Part shown: positions 46,845 through 55,163 of the stretch, one piece after another | Layout: each line of letters begins with the position of its first letter | Position numbering within the stretch: the first letter of the stretch is position 1 | Program-made: the position numbers and the translations under genes | Notes under the pieces: generated by a model | What the model saw: only the letters and a program-made list of their open reading frames with translations | Databases searched by the model: none | What the model was told of the DNA's origin: nothing | Assembly: GCA_964477445.1 (NCBI GenBank) | Contig: CAYZED010000016.1 | Coordinates: 1-64,000 of the forward strand | Direction: 5' to 3' | Source: CAYZED01 sp964477445 | GTDB taxonomy: Bacteria; Bacillota; Clostridia; Lutisporales; Lutisporaceae | DNA length: 64,000 nt

Positions 46845-47807
46845 ATGTCAGAAAAGTTACTCGATATAAAAGATTTGTATATTCAATATAAAACAGATCA
46901 GGAAACAGTTTATGCGGTTAATGGCATTAATATTCACCTTTATAAAGGTGAAACATTAGGATTAGTAGGTGAAACTGGTGCAGGAAAAACTACTACAGCA
47001 CTTAGTATTTTAAAGCTTTTACCATTTAATACAGGCAAAATAAAAAGTGGTGAAATAATTTTGGATGGCGTTCAAATAATTAAACAGTCAGAATCAGAAA
47101 TGAGAAAAATTAGAGGCGAAAAAGTTTCTATGATTTTTCAGGATCCGATGACAAGTCTTAATCCAGTTTTAACAGTTGAAGACCAAATAGCTGAAGTTCT
47201 CAGAACTCATAAGAAAATGTCAAGACAAGAAATAAGTGATAGAGTTGACGAAATGCTTGAACTTGTTGGTATCCCATCTAGAAGAAAAAAAGAATACCCT
47301 CATCAGTTTAGTGGTGGAATGAAACAGAGAGTGGTTATTGCTATTGCTCTCGCATGTGATCCACAGCTTTTGATTGCGGATGAACCTACCACAGCACTTG
47401 ATGTTACAATTCAAGAACAGGTGCTTTGTATGATTGATGATCTTAAAAAGAAATTTAATACTTCCATGCTTTTAATTACACATGACCTAGGAGTAGTAGC
47501 GGAAACATGTAATAAAGTAGCCATAATGTATGCAGGCGAAATAATAGAGTATGGAACCGTTGAAGATATTTTTGAAAGCGAAAAACATCACCCTTACACA
47601 GAAGGTTTATTTGGAGCGATACCTAATCTTATTGAAAAGACTAAAAGATTGGTAGCTATACCAGGCTTGATGCCTGATCCGACTGATTTACCAACTGGTT
47701 GTAAATTTCATCCTAGATGTTCTAAGTGTATGGAAATATGTAAAACACAATTACCAATAGATTTTGTTGAAAACGAACACACTATTAAGTGTCATTTATT
47801 CGTTTAG
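46845..47807 (+). CDS. Peptide ABC transporter ATP-binding protein (DppD/OppD type)
   Basis: A 320-residue ATPase with Walker A GETGAGKTTT, IFQDPMTSLNPVL, signature FSGGMKQR, Walker B LLIADEPTTAL and ITHDLG. The C-terminal Cys set (GCKFHPRCSKCMEIC, KCHLF) is kept. It is a close paralogue of the gene at 23304, so one operon probably arose by duplication of the other or both are old family copies. Confidence 0.95.
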   Translation: MSEKLLDIKDLYIQYKTDQETVYAVNGINIHLYKGETLGLVGETGAGKTTTALSILKLLPFNTGKIKSGEIILDGVQIIKQSESEMRKIRGEKVSMIFQDPMTSLNPVLTVEDQIAEVLRTHKKMSRQEISDRVDEMLELVGIPSRRKKEYPHQFSGGMKQRVVIAIALACDPQLLIADEPTTALDVTIQEQVLCMIDDLKKKFNTSMLLITHDLGVVAETCNKVAIMYAGEIIEYGTVEDIFESEKHHPYTEGLFGAIPNLIEKTKRLVAIPGLMPDPTDLPTGCKFHPRCSKCMEICKTQLPIDFVENEHTIKCHLFV

Positions 47808-47894
47808 ATATTTATCTAAGAAATAATGATTTCCTTGTTATTATGGAAATTCGCCCTATAACTATCTAGAATAATTAAAAAAGGAGCGAAAATA

Positions 47895-48848
47895 TTGATG
47901 AGTACACCTCTGATTCAAACAAAAAATTTAAAAAAATATTTTAACACGCCGTATGGTAAATTACATGCGGTAGATGGTGTTAATATTGAAATCAATCAAG
48001 GGCAAACGTTAGGTGTTGTTGGTGAGTCTGGTTGTGGAAAAAGTACTCTTGGAAGAGTTCTTATACGTCTTATTGAGGCCACCGATGGAGAAATTATATA
48101 TGAAGGTTCTGATATTCTTAAGTATAACGAAGAGAAATTAAGAAAAATTAGAAGAGAAATGCAAATTATATTTCAAGATCCTTATTCAAGTCTGAATCCC
48201 AGACTAACTGTGAGCGAATTAATTGCAGAACCTTTGATTGTTAACAAAGTTTTTAAAAGTAAAAGGGATATGGAAGCTCGTGTGGTTAAGGCTATGGAAA
48301 CTGTTGGATTAGCTGAAAGATTAATAAATACCTATCCTCACGAACTTGATGGTGGAAGAAGACAAAGAATCGGTGTTGCACGTGCAATCGTGCTTGAACC
48401 AAAATTCATCGTTTGCGATGAGCCAGTATCAGCGTTAGATGTTAGTATTCAGGCGCAGATTTTAAATCTACTTATGGATTTACAAGAAGAAATGGGTTTG
48501 ACATATATGTTCATATCTCATAACCTTTCTGTTGTAAAACACATAAGCAATGAAATTCTCGTTATGTATTTGGGCAAATGCGTTGAAAAAGCAACTCCTG
48601 ATCAAATCTTTGAGAACCCAAAACATCCTTATACTCAGGCACTTCTCAGTGCTATACCTGTTGCAAGTTTAAAATATAAAAGAGACAGAAAACTAATTAC
48701 AGGTGAAGTAACAAGTCCTATTAATCCACCAGTTGGATGTAGATTTGCCTCAAGATGCTCATTTGCTACACCAGAATGTTCTAGTCGAAATTTTGAGCTA
48801 AAAACTATTGATGTTGGACACTCAGTTGCTTGTAGGCTCTACGAGTAG
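47895..48848 (+). CDS. Peptide ABC transporter ATP-binding protein (DppF/OppF type)
   Basis: A 317-residue ATPase with Walker A GESGCGKSTL, IFQDPYSSLNPRL, signature LDGGRRQR, Walker B FIVCDEPVSAL and ISHNLS (Asp of the usual HDLS switch is Asn here). The Cys-rich tail GCRFASRCSFATPEC is present. AAGGAGCG precedes the start codon; ATG 47898 is an alternative. A terminator follows 50 bases after the stop, closing the operon. Confidence 0.94.
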   Translation: MMSTPLIQTKNLKKYFNTPYGKLHAVDGVNIEINQGQTLGVVGESGCGKSTLGRVLIRLIEATDGEIIYEGSDILKYNEEKLRKIRREMQIIFQDPYSSLNPRLTVSELIAEPLIVNKVFKSKRDMEARVVKAMETVGLAERLINTYPHELDGGRRQRIGVARAIVLEPKFIVCDEPVSALDVSIQAQILNLLMDLQEEMGLTYMFISHNLSVVKHISNEILVMYLGKCVEKATPDQIFENPKHPYTQALLSAIPVASLKYKRDRKLITGEVTSPINPPVGCRFASRCSFATPECSSRNFELKTIDVGHSVACRLYE

Positions 48849-48899
48849 ACAGAAAACTAAACATAAATTAAGTAAAAATCGATTTTCGATTAAGATTCA

Positions 48900-48940
48900 A
48901 GGACATTTGTATAACAAAAGCATTGACAGATGTCCTTTTT
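48900..48940 (+). terminator. Rho-independent terminator of the second peptide operon
   Basis: AGGACATTTGT (48900-48910) pairs with ACAGATGTCCT (48926-48936), one G-U pair, followed by TTTTT. Confidence 0.85.
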
Positions 48941-48951
48941 CTCTGTTAATA
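48923..48951 (+). promoter_or_regulatory. Sigma-A promoter of the ilv leader, overlapping the upstream terminator
   Basis: A perfect TTGACA at 48923-48928 and TTAATA at 48946-48951 are 17 bases apart. The -35 box lies inside the loop and right arm of the terminator, so the two units are packed tightly. It would start transcription about 45 bases before the leader ORF. Confidence 0.55.
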
Positions 48952-49003
48952 TATTAAAAATGCCTTTGAAATTAAATTTTTTAAAGAAGGAGAGTAGTTA
49001 CAT

Positions 49004-49237
49004 ATGAAAAGATTATTTGAGTTGAATCATAAATTATTACTAGTCGTCAAACTAGTCCTAGTCGTTCTTTCAGTCTTAGTCGTCGCAGAACTAACTGCTC
49101 TACTACTAAGTCTGAATAACACACTAGGACTTATTGTGCTGCTAACAGCAGCGCTACTTATAGAATTAAATATTTTAAAGACAATGAAGAGAAATAGTAG
49201 AATGTCTGTAGCTTTACAGAGAAGGGGTGTATGCTGA
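49004..49237 (+). CDS. Leu/Val-rich short ORF upstream of ilvBN (putative leader peptide or small membrane protein)
   Basis: A 77-codon ORF with a strong site (AAGAAGGAGAG) before its ATG. Of 77 residues, 23 are Leu and 11 Val, mostly between residues 11 and 58. Codon choice is odd for this AT-rich DNA: seven of the eight Val codons in the first block are GTC, and ten Leu codons are CTA, while surrounding genes favour GTT/GTA and TTA. That pattern is expected of an attenuation peptide that stalls when charged Leu or Val tRNA is short. The product also has two possible membrane helices, so a small membrane protein cannot be excluded. Its last 15 codons run into the T-box leader, so ribosomes here would affect folding of stem I. 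Confidence 0.6.
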   Translation: MKRLFELNHKLLLVVKLVLVVLSVLVVAELTALLLSLNNTLGLIVLLTAALLIELNILKTMKRNSRMSVALQRRGVC

Positions 49238-49396
49238 GAACCCCTAAGTGTAGGAGTTCGAAGTCATCTCGGAGTCGAGTGTTGAAATAATAGTNNNNNN
49301 NNNNCACTTCCGGCACAGACCGTTATCTGAATGAAGAAATAAATATGGGTGGTACCGCGGATTCGCCCCAGGAAACTGGGATGGATTCGTTTTTTT
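49181..49396 (+). ncRNA. T-box leader of ilvBN
   Basis: The T-box sequence GGGTGGTACCGCG is at 49347-49359. The stem I base motif GAAGAGAAATAGTAG is at 49187-49200, and a distal stem I arm pairs GGGG (49224-49227) with CCCC (49241-49244). The terminator arm 49361-49370 (ATTCGCCCCA) pairs with 49377-49386 (TGGGATGGAT) and is followed by a T run. The specifier region is GAAGTCATCTC (49260-49270): GTC (Val) or ATC (Ile) are the candidates; I cannot choose. A ten-N gap interrupts the linker. Confidence 0.88.
49295..49304. other. Assembly gap (10 N) in the T-box leader
   Basis: Ten N between stem I and the stem III/antiterminator part of the T-box RNA. Confidence 0.95.
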
Positions 49397-49451
49397 GTGC
49401 TTCTAAATATTAATTATCAAAATAATATATAAAAAAATAGGAGGAATAGGT

Positions 49452-51134
49452 ATGAGATTTAATGGTGCGGAGATTACAATAAAATTACTTGAAATGAGAG
49501 GAATAACACATATTGCAGGGATTCCTGGAGGGGCAAATTTACCACTATATGATGCGCTTAGCAAAAGTTCAATAATGCATGTTTTGTCAAGAAGTGAACA
49601 GGGTGCTGGATTTATTGTACAAGGTATAGCCAGAACAACAGGTAAAGCTGCAATATGTTTTGCGACAGCGGGTCCTGGAGTTACAAACATAATAACAGCA
49701 ATTGCAGATGCCAAACTTGACTCGGTTCCAATTATTGCTATTACAGGTCAGGTCCCATATTCGCAAGTTGGAACAGACGCTTTTCAGGAAGTCGATACAT
49801 ACGGACTTACTGTGCCTATAACTAAACATAATTTTTTCGTAAGATCAGCAGCAGAGCTTTTAACAATTATTCCAGAGGCGTTTGCGATAGCAGAAAATGG
49901 AAGACCGGGTCCAGTAGTTATTGATATCCCTAAGGATGTTCAACTTCAGATGTGCGAATTTGACGAGTGGCCAGACATGTTAAATATTACTTTGAAGAAT
50001 CTGACTAAAACTAACAGAACAATTAGAGACGTTGAAATTAAAACAGCAGCCAATATGATTCAAAACTCAAAGAAGCCAATTATGTACATTGGTGGAGGCG
50101 TGACAGGTTCTTTAGCTCATGAGGCCGTTTATGAACTTGCGACTAATAACAATATTCCAGTAGCAAATACATTAATGGGGATAGGTGGTTTTCCTTCAGA
50201 TAATGATTTGAGTCTAGGGATAATAGGAATGCACGGCTCAAAAGCTACGAATTTACTTTTTAAGGAAGCTGATTTGGTAATTGCTTTAGGTGTTCGTTTT
50301 GATGATAGAGCCATAGGAAATACTTCGAGATTTTGCAAAAATGCCTCGTTCATTCATGTTGATATCGATCCTTCAGAAATAAATAAAATCAAACAGGCGC
50401 ATATTTCATTAGTTGGAGATGTGAAAGAAATAGTTGAAGCTATAACTAAACAAGTTAAAAAAGATGATCGTGTTGAGTGGGTTGAAGAAATAATAAAATG
50501 CAAAGAATCATTTCCAATTATAATGCCAGAAGACAAAAATGTTTATCATCCACTTAATTTCATAAAAAACATCAGTTCAATCGCTGACAAGGATTCAATA
50601 ATCACAACGGATGTTGGACAACACCAAATGTGGGCAGCACAAATATATCCTGTAAATAGACCTAGAAGGTTTTTAACATCAGGAGGCTTAGGAACCATGG
50701 GATTTGGCCTTCCAGCAGCTATAGGCGCGGCGCTTAGTAATCCTTTGAATCAAATTATATGTATTACAGGCGACGGCTCAATCCTCATGAACATTCAGGA
50801 ATTGGCTACTTTGGTTGATTTTGATTTGAATGTTAAGATATTCATTATGAACAATAAACATCTTGGACTGGTCCGACAACTGCAAGAGTTCTTCTATAAA
50901 AAGAATTATTTTGCGACTAAATTCATTAGTAATCCAGATTTTGTTCAAATCGGGAAAGGCTTTGGAATTAAGGGAGTAGATTTAGTTGGGGTAGAAAATC
51001 CAGATCAAATAATTAGAGAGATTTTGAATGAAAAAGGACCATGTATTATAAATGTACCAGTCGATTTTAAAGATAATGTTCTGCCAATAGTTCCACCTGG
51101 TTCGGCAAATTATGAAATGTTGGAGGAAATATAA
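49452..51134 (+). CDS. ilvB: Acetolactate synthase, large (catalytic) subunit
   Basis: A 560-residue thiamine-diphosphate enzyme making acetolactate (or acetohydroxybutyrate) from pyruvate in branched-chain amino-acid synthesis. It shows the N-terminal domain with IPGGANLPLYDAL, the catalytic Glu in SRSEQGAGF, the FAD-domain region GGGVTGSLAHEA, and the ThDP motif GDGSILMNIQEL ending in NN near residues 437-467. AGGAGGAATAG precedes the ATG. Control by the T-box leader links expression to uncharged tRNA. No ilvC, ilvD or leu genes follow in the window. Confidence 0.95.
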   Translation: MRFNGAEITIKLLEMRGITHIAGIPGGANLPLYDALSKSSIMHVLSRSEQGAGFIVQGIARTTGKAAICFATAGPGVTNIITAIADAKLDSVPIIAITGQVPYSQVGTDAFQEVDTYGLTVPITKHNFFVRSAAELLTIIPEAFAIAENGRPGPVVIDIPKDVQLQMCEFDEWPDMLNITLKNLTKTNRTIRDVEIKTAANMIQNSKKPIMYIGGGVTGSLAHEAVYELATNNNIPVANTLMGIGGFPSDNDLSLGIIGMHGSKATNLLFKEADLVIALGVRFDDRAIGNTSRFCKNASFIHVDIDPSEINKIKQAHISLVGDVKEIVEAITKQVKKDDRVEWVEEIIKCKESFPIIMPEDKNVYHPLNFIKNISSIADKDSIITTDVGQHQMWAAQIYPVNRPRRFLTSGGLGTMGFGLPAAIGAALSNPLNQIICITGDGSILMNIQELATLVDFDLNVKIFIMNNKHLGLVRQLQEFFYKKNYFATKFISNPDFVQIGKGFGIKGVDLVGVENPDQIIREILNEKGPCIINVPVDFKDNVLPIVPPGSANYEMLEEI

Positions 51135-51428
51135 ATGGTAATAAATGAAAAACTAGTAATTAAACTGATTGTTACAAATCATCCTGGAGTTATGTCTCAT
51201 ATAACAGGATTGTTTTCAAGACGTGCGTTCAATTTAGAAGGAATATTATGTGGAGCAATAACAGGTAGTGAAAAGAGTGTGATGTATCTACTAGTTAAGA
51301 ATGATGAACGTTTAGAACAGATAATTAAACAACTGAAAAAGCTTTATGATATACAAGATGTATCAATAATGGAACACTATAATCCGTTAGTTTTTTCTGA
51401 AATTGACGAATTAATTAAAAGTGAATAA
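51135..51428 (+). CDS. ilvN: Acetolactate synthase, small (regulatory) subunit
   Basis: A 97-residue ACT-domain protein: KLIVTNHPGVMSHITGLFSRRAFNLEGI is the valine-binding ACT fold start, and the rest completes one beta-alpha-beta set. It is of the short, single-ACT kind. It starts on the base after the ilvB stop, with TGGAGG inside the end of ilvB as ribosome site, so the two subunits are made together. Confidence 0.93.
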   Translation: MVINEKLVIKLIVTNHPGVMSHITGLFSRRAFNLEGILCGAITGSEKSVMYLLVKNDERLEQIIKQLKKLYDIQDVSIMEHYNPLVFSEIDELIKSE

Positions 51429-51504
51429 AAATTCCATTAATAAAAGTTCCGTTAATAAAGGTTGAAAAGTATGCGTTTCGAAACTACAAATAGTGTATAT
51501 TTCG

Positions 51505-51513
51505 TGTTATAAT
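51505..51513 (+). promoter_or_regulatory. Extended -10 promoter of the HD-GYP response regulator gene
   Basis: TG-T-TATAAT at 51505-51513, 42 bases before the ATG at 51555. The spacer before it holds a short direct repeat (TTCCATTAATAAAAG and TTCCGTTAATAAAGG). Confidence 0.5.
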
Positions 51514-51554
51514 TCCTCTATAGGATATTTAGTATTAACTATGGAGGAAATTTT

Positions 51555-52586
51555 ATGAATTTAAGAAGACCAGTAGTTATTATTGTCGATGATGAACCGA
51601 TGATTACTGAGACTATTTGTACATATCTTGAGCTGACTACAGATTATGATTTGAAATCTTATAATGATCCTGTTTTAGCGCTTGAAGAAATGAAAGAATA
51701 TGAATTTGATGTTGTAGTATCAGATTTTTTAATGCCGCACATTAATGGTTTGGATTTTTTATCAAAGGTTAAGACTTTTGCACCACAATCTATTATGGTT
51801 ATCTTAACTGGATATGCTGATAAAGAGAATGCTATAAGAGCTATTAATGAATTGGATTTATTCCAATACGTTGAAAAACCTTGGGATAATGATAAACTAA
51901 AACTAATTATTAGAAATGGCATTGACAAAAAAAGGCTCTCGACAGAACTGGAAGAAAAAGTAGTTGAACTTAAAAGAAGTAACAAAGAAATATATGAAAC
52001 GAGGCTGGAAATCATTAAGAAACTAGGAAGAGCGGCAGAATATAAAGACAATGAAACTGGAATGCACGTAGATAGAATGAGTAAATATTGTTATCACATC
52101 GCATTAGAATACGGATTACATGAATCGGAAGCTGAACTTTTAATGACAGCTTCACCGATGCATGATATAGGGAAGATTGGAATTCCAGATTATGTTCTCC
52201 AAAAACCAGGTAAGCTCGATTCGGATGAATGGGGAATAATGAGTTCGCATCCAAAAATAGGAAGTGAAATAATTGGTAATAGCAGCGCGGATTTATTATC
52301 AATAGCGAAAATAGTAGCTATCCAGCACCATGAAAAGTGGAATGGAAAGGGTTATCCTAATGGCATGAGCGGTGAAGACATACATGTTTTCGCTAGAATT
52401 ACAGCAGTTGCTGATGTTTTTGATGCAGTTGTGAGTAAAAGGCCATATAAAGAAGCGTGGACAATTGAGAAAGCATTTGAACTTATTGAAAGTGAAAAGG
52501 GAGAGCATTTTGATCCCAAAGTAGTAGAAGCTTTCTTTAGAGCAAAAGATAAAATTGTGGAAATAAAACTTAGCTGTGAAGAGTGA
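51555..52586 (+). CDS. Response regulator with HD-GYP output domain
   Basis: A 343-residue protein. The receiver domain (about 6-125) has VDDEP, the phospho-Asp in VVSDFLMPHING, LTGYAD and the Lys in VEKPW. A coiled linker follows to about 155. The HD-GYP domain (about 160-330) has HxxRM, SPMHDIGKIGIPD, HHEKWNGKGYP and VADVFDAV, all metal and GYP residues in place. It should hydrolyse cyclic di-GMP in response to phosphorylation. No kinase is adjacent; the hybrid kinase at 34992 is a possible but unproven source. Confidence 0.95.
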   Translation: MNLRRPVVIIVDDEPMITETICTYLELTTDYDLKSYNDPVLALEEMKEYEFDVVVSDFLMPHINGLDFLSKVKTFAPQSIMVILTGYADKENAIRAINELDLFQYVEKPWDNDKLKLIIRNGIDKKRLSTELEEKVVELKRSNKEIYETRLEIIKKLGRAAEYKDNETGMHVDRMSKYCYHIALEYGLHESEAELLMTASPMHDIGKIGIPDYVLQKPGKLDSDEWGIMSSHPKIGSEIIGNSSADLLSIAKIVAIQHHEKWNGKGYPNGMSGEDIHVFARITAVADVFDAVVSKRPYKEAWTIEKAFELIESEKGEHFDPKVVEAFFRAKDKIVEIKLSCEE

Positions 52587-52614
52587 AGTATGAAATAAAA
52601 CTTAGCTGTGAAGA
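52560..52614. repeat. Tandem duplication at the 3' end of the HD-GYP regulator gene
   Basis: GAAATAAAACTTAGCTGTGA plus AGA (23 bp) occurs at 52560-52582 and again at 52592-52614, a 32-bp period that spans the stop codon. The copy after the stop is untranslated. Confidence 0.9.
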
Positions 52615-52649
52615 ATAAATTTTGAAATAATACAGCGGAGGTGATGAGC

Positions 52650-54500
52650 TTGTCAAGACATGAAAGTTGGCATCTGTTTGTGGCACCAATTTACATAAAA
52701 AAACAAGGTGAATCTGGTTATAGCACGGCTGAATATGCAGGTGCATTAAAAAAAGAAATACTGAGAGACAGTCATTTTAAATTGAAAGAGCGAAGATTTC
52801 ACATTGAAACGCCTAATGACTATAATGTCTTCCAGTATTTTTTTGATGATGCGAGAAGATCAATATTTTGGTTTGATAATGCAGAGAATAGAAACGATGG
52901 GGCTATTCTTTTTAGGTTAAATGTAACTGATAGACCATATAAAAATGAAGATGCGGAACCTATAGGTGAAATACTGTTAAGGATTTTTGAGAGTAATAAA
53001 CAATCAGTCGAAGTAAAAAATGATGTAAATCAAGAAGCTCAGGAAAATCAAAAAACTAAAGAGAATCAAGAAGCTCAGGAAAATCAAGAAAATCATGAAA
53101 CTAAAGTTAACAAAGCGATATTGCTTGATGAGATTCAATTAGATCTTATGGATGTTGACATTACATTTTATCAGTTTGGTGTTGGGAATATTAGTTTTCT
53201 TTGTAGATACAGACACCCAACTGATCTTCCAGGACATGAACAAGAATTTTACAAATATGTTCTAATGATTAATGATAGAATGCGAAGACTTTATTTACAT
53301 TGGCTCTCAAAAGGTTTAGAAAACTGTTCACCAGATGATTTGTCCGCAAGAATCACTGCACAAGTTGACGGCAGGGCGCCATATCATGATATTAGAATCT
53401 CAGTGCATGATAAGAATTGTAACCAACCTTATTGTGAAGAAGATTTTATTGAAGAAGACTATAGTAATTGTTTAGTATATGAAGCTTTAGATATGTCTGG
53501 AGTTAATAGGCCATCTTTACTTGAGTATACACTTGGTGGAATGGACAAAAAAAGACTTGGATTATCTTTTGAATTACTTGAGGATAACAGAATGTTTGTG
53601 GTTTCATATATTTTGCCAAGACATTTAGAAAATTTTCTTGATATCACGAAATGGAATGGACTTGAAAGCTTATATGAAACAAATAATTGGCATAAAATAT
53701 TAACAATCGATTCTCCTAAAAATAGCATGATCACAAATAACGCTGATACTAGAAGGCTTAATGTTATCACGAACACATATACTAGATGGCTTGATAAAGA
53801 TGAAATTAGTAATACTACCTTATTTGGATACACTAAACATAGCCTTGTAATGATTGGAAGTAGAAGTAATTTTCACTTCAAAAATGTTGTAAAATTGAAT
53901 TTTCTTCATCAATACAGCGAAATGGTCAGGCTTGTTCTTGCACAGTCAGCTTCGGTACATTTGTTTGGGAAGGTGATTTATGATATATCTGGAAAAATTT
54001 CATCATCCGGCAATGAATTGGCGTTTGGAGCCGACAAAAAACTCTATTCTGAGGTTTCCACATTTAAACAATCAATTAACGATTTTACCAATAGACTTTT
54101 GTTTAGATTATACAGATTAATACAAGGCAAACAAGAAATATCAACACATATGAATGAAATGAAGGAAGAAATAAATCAATTATCAGATCATATGGATATG
54201 CGTCAAAGACAAAATCAAGAAAAAAGCATACATTTGTTGACGCAGACTACGATAATTCTTGGGGTGTTAACATTTATTACTGGATTTTTTGGTTCAAACT
54301 TCTTTTCTATGGAAAATGGACGAATGATTGTGGATTTACGCTCATTTGCTCTGTTTTTTGGAATAATGATTATTTCATATATTGGTGCTTCTTTTATGCC
54401 AAGTTTCGGGAAAATTTCGTTTAGAATAGGTGACAAAATTAGAAACATTTTTAGTAAAAGAAAAGAAAATAAAAGAAAAGAAAATAAAAAAAAAAAATAA
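52650..54500 (+). CDS. CorA-like membrane protein with large N-terminal domain and two C-terminal helices
   Basis: A protein of about 616 residues. Residues 1-460 are soluble and start SRHESWHLFVAPIYIKK; I recognise no domain there. Residues about 130-155 form a Gln/Glu/Asn repeat (NQEAQENQKTKENQ). A coiled coil follows (about 480-535). Two membrane helices then come near 545-595, the first ending GFFGSNFFSMENG, which resembles the GMN end of the pore helix of CorA/ZntB-type channels, with GSN in place of GMN. The tail is very basic (KRKENKRKENKKKK). The start is set at TTG 52650 because GGAGG at 52637-52641 lies eight bases upstream; GTG 52641 and ATG 52644 are too close to it. A divalent-metal transporter is a reasonable but unproven role. 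Confidence 0.7.
   Translation: MSRHESWHLFVAPIYIKKQGESGYSTAEYAGALKKEILRDSHFKLKERRFHIETPNDYNVFQYFFDDARRSIFWFDNAENRNDGAILFRLNVTDRPYKNEDAEPIGEILLRIFESNKQSVEVKNDVNQEAQENQKTKENQEAQENQENHETKVNKAILLDEIQLDLMDVDITFYQFGVGNISFLCRYRHPTDLPGHEQEFYKYVLMINDRMRRLYLHWLSKGLENCSPDDLSARITAQVDGRAPYHDIRISVHDKNCNQPYCEEDFIEEDYSNCLVYEALDMSGVNRPSLLEYTLGGMDKKRLGLSFELLEDNRMFVVSYILPRHLENFLDITKWNGLESLYETNNWHKILTIDSPKNSMITNNADTRRLNVITNTYTRWLDKDEISNTTLFGYTKHSLVMIGSRSNFHFKNVVKLNFLHQYSEMVRLVLAQSASVHLFGKVIYDISGKISSSGNELAFGADKKLYSEVSTFKQSINDFTNRLLFRLYRLIQGKQEISTHMNEMKEEINQLSDHMDMRQRQNQEKSIHLLTQTTIILGVLTFITGFFGSNFFSMENGRMIVDLRSFALFFGIMIISYIGASFMPSFGKISFRIGDKIRNIFSKRKENKRKENKKKK
53028..53100. repeat. 36-bp in-frame tandem repeat (NQEAQENQ)
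   Basis: AATCAAGAAGCTCAGGAAAA starts at 53028 and again at 53064, a 36-bp period inside the CorA-like gene, keeping the frame. The copies differ by a few bases. Confidence 0.85.
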
Positions 54501-54507
54501 AGAAAGA

Positions 54508-54516
54508 ATGTTATAA
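54508..54516 (+). promoter_or_regulatory. Extended -10 promoter of the desulfoferrodoxin gene
   Basis: TG-T-TATAAT lies just after the CorA-like gene and about 40 bases before the desulfoferrodoxin coding region. GGAGGTG follows at 54536-54542. Confidence 0.5.
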
Positions 54517-54547
54517 TTTATATATCAAATATTTTGGAGGTGTAAAA

Positions 54548-54557
54548 NNNNNNNNNN
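54548..54557. other. Assembly gap (10 N) at the start of the desulfoferrodoxin gene
   Basis: Ten N between the ribosome site and the third or so codon; the gap must contain the start codon. Confidence 0.95.
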
Positions 54558-55011
54558 TAATCAGGTATTTAAATGCGGAGTTTGTGGTAACATTGTTGAA
54601 GTTGTTCATGCAAGTGGCGGAGAACTAGTTTGTTGTGGTCAACCAATGACACTGCAGATAGAAAACACTGTCGAAGCCTCAAAAGAAAAACATATCCCAG
54701 TAATCAAGAAAATTGAAGGCGGAATACATGTCAATGTTGGAAGCGTGGAGCACCCGATGGAAGAAAAACATTATATTGAATTTATCGAAGTTATTTTCGG
54801 AAAGAAAGTAATGAGAAAATACTTACTTCCAGGAGATAAACCAGAAGCATGTTTCAAGGCTAAAGATCTAACATTGTTTGATTTGCCAGAAGAAGAAACT
54901 TCATATTGCGAAGGTAGTAAATGCAATTTTGAATGTAAAAATGACTGTGGTGAAACAATAGAACTAACAGTAAGAGCATATTGCAATTTGCATGGACTAT
55001 GGAAAGCATAA
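54548..55011 (+). CDS. dfx: Desulfoferrodoxin (superoxide reductase) with Cys-rich insertion; start codon lost in gap
   Basis: Cytosolic superoxide reductase that turns superoxide into peroxide without making oxygen. The start codon falls in the ten-N gap after GGAGGTGTAAAA; the visible protein begins NQVFKCGVCGNIVEVVH. The desulforedoxin-type centre has CGVC and VCCGQP. The catalytic centre has GGIHVNVGSVEHPMEEKHYI (His ligands) and YCNLHGLW (Cys and His ligands). Between PEACFKAKD and the last motif lie about 30 extra residues with CEGSKCNFECKNDC, four closely spaced Cys not expected in this family. It is followed by the NADH dehydrogenase and cytochrome bd genes on the same strand. Confidence 0.9.
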
Positions 55012-55072
55012 GGGAAAAAGACGTCTTCGTCAAATTTACACATGAGTAAAAAATGAAACATTTAAAAGAAAA

Positions 55073-55128
55073 CTGCCGAATAATCATGCAAAGCGAGTAA
55101 CTTCGATTATTGCTTTGGTTTTCGGCAG
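55073..55128 (+). other. Long-range hairpin between desulfoferrodoxin and NADH dehydrogenase genes
   Basis: CTGCCGAA (55073-55080) pairs with TTCGGCAG (55121-55128). Within the loop, ATAATC and GATTAT, or alternatively CAAAGC and GCTTTG, can pair. The T tract after it is short (ATTTAAGTTT), so it may be a partial terminator or an mRNA-processing structure. Confidence 0.5.
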
Positions 55129-55163
55129 ATTTAAGTTTCAAACTAAAAATTGGAGGGACACCA

